DNA of 64,000 bases from Actinomadura cremea (GTDB taxonomy: Bacteria; Actinomycetota; Actinomycetes; Streptosporangiales; Streptosporangiaceae). A program made the position numbers and the translations under genes. Of this stretch, positions 63,386-64,000 are shown in pieces (the first letter of the stretch is position 1; each line of letters opens with the position of its first letter). The notes under the pieces were generated by a model. It did not search any database. It was not told where the DNA came from and saw nothing but the letters and a program-made list of their open reading frames with translations. The stretch spans positions 620,001-684,000 of the forward strand of contig NZ_BMRF01000001.1 of NCBI RefSeq assembly GCF_014648495.1, in the 5' to 3' direction.

Positions 63386-63558
63386 CCCGACCACCTCCTC
63401 TCGGACATGCCACGACTACGGGCTGTCAAGACCTTTTGCAGCGTACCAGCCGATCGTTAGGACGCCGTGAGGTTCGGCGAAGTTCACGCCATCGGGTGTG
63501 ACGGCGGACTCATCGGACGAACCGCCGCGCGGCCGCCGGATCTGTAAGCTCGCGTGAC

Positions 63559-64000
63559 GTGCGAGTACTCGTCCTTGGATCGGGTGGCCGCGAGCACGCG
63601 CTCGCCCGCGCCCTGCACCGCGACCCTGCCGTCACCGCCCTCCACTGCGCCCCGGGCAATCCCGGCACGGCGGAGATCGCGGACAACCATCAGCTCGACC
63701 CGACCGATCCGACGGCGGTGACCGAGCTGGCCGCGCGACTGCGCGTCGAGCTGGTCGTGATCGGCCCCGAGGCGCCGCTGGTCGCGGGCGTCGGGGACGC
63801 GCTGCGCCGCGCGGGCGTCCCGTGCTTCGGCCCGGACCGCGAGGCCGCCCGCATCGAGGGCTCCAAGGCGTTCGCGAAGGAGATCATGTCGGCGGCCGGG
63901 GTGCCGACGGCGGACGCGCGCGTCTGCGAGTCGACCTCGGAGGCCGAGGCGGCGCTCGACGCGTTCGGGCCCCCGTACGTCGTGAAGGACGACGGGCTCG
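63559..64000 (+). CDS. purD: Phosphoribosylamine-glycine ligase, 5' part
   Basis: The first 147 codons of GARS, which joins glycine to phosphoribosylamine in purine synthesis; the gene runs off the window. It begins with [23 protein letters not shown], then [40 protein letters not shown] and [20 protein letters not shown], the canonical N-domain and start of the ATP-grasp domain. No Shine-Dalgarno is evident ahead of the GTG, and a TGTAAG (about 63543) could be a -10, so a leaderless or short-leader mRNA is possible. It is divergent from corA. Confidence 0.96.
   Translation, partial: MRVLVLGSGGREHALARALHRDPAVTALHCAPGNPGTAEIADNHQLDPTDPTAVTELAARLRVELVVIGPEAPLVAGVGDALRRAGVPCFGPDREAARIEGSKAFAKEIMSAAGVPTADARVCESTSEAEAALDAFGPPYVVKDDGL

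Noticed and set aside
63232-63558. corA/purD gap considered as an M-box or other magnesium riboswitch
   Set aside because: I could not find the conserved M-box core on either strand; only the short leader frame and small hairpins are visible.

Overview
This is about 64 kb of very GC-rich DNA with strong G/C bias at third codon positions, from a filamentous-type actinomycete. The gene order dnaK-grpE-dnaJ-hspR-clpB behind an HAIR operator, an adenylosuccinate synthetase with a DUF3151 gene about 3 kb upstream, and the many TetR, PadR, MerR and LuxR regulators suggest an Actinomadura-like member of the Streptosporangiales. That placement is an inference from style and gene order, not from a marker-gene comparison. 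I saw no rRNA gene, no CRISPR array, no transposase and no recognisable tRNA.

Layout: 0.03-7.9 kb holds an MMPL exporter with a TetR regulator, a VapBC-like pair, a small winged-helix/membrane-protein operon with twin palindromic operators, a broken divergent MFS/TetR pair, a secreted SMP-30-like protein and an NmrA/MFS operon. 8.0-13.3 kb holds an immunity-like SUKH-HEAT protein, a truncated-looking cysteine-motif protein and a large secreted subtilase. 13.4-20.5 kb is the heat-shock operon dnaK-grpE-dnaJ-hspR-clpB.

20.5-35.5 kb, read right to left, is a tightly packed five-gene cassette: an LCAT-like lipase, a caspase-STAND-WD40 protein, a pseudokinase fused to an Upf1-like SF1 helicase, a degenerate phospholipase-D-fold protein and a GHKL (HATPase) protein. 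The kinase-helicase plus PLD pair resembles the published type I Mokosh anti-phage architecture. The GHKL gene and the caspase/lipase module around it make this the best candidate for an undescribed defence or programmed-death system in the window.

35.6-37.6 kb is a four-gene set of three Roadblock/LC7 proteins and a DUF4388-like protein, with no GTPase or sensor kinase. 37.8-47.8 kb carries detoxification and regulatory genes: FAD monooxygenases, TetR and PadR regulators with clear operators, a carboxylesterase, a CBM2-like surface protein, acetyltransferases, a decayed MerR gene and small membrane proteins. 47.8-54 kb holds a GNAT gene under a perfect 17-bp inverted repeat, DUF3151, an FAD/NAD(P)-binding protein, a LuxR regulator, purA and a GDPD enzyme. 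54-62 kb holds a DHFR-like reductase, a frameshifted SRPBCC gene, a serine hydrolase, two MFS exporters and a TetR/MFS/hydrolase set. The window ends with corA, preceded by a possible leader peptide, and the 5' part of purD.

Several small lesions (double truncation, internal deletion, frameshifts) show recent decay of accessory genes. Each could be a real mutation or, for the single-step slips, a sequencing error.
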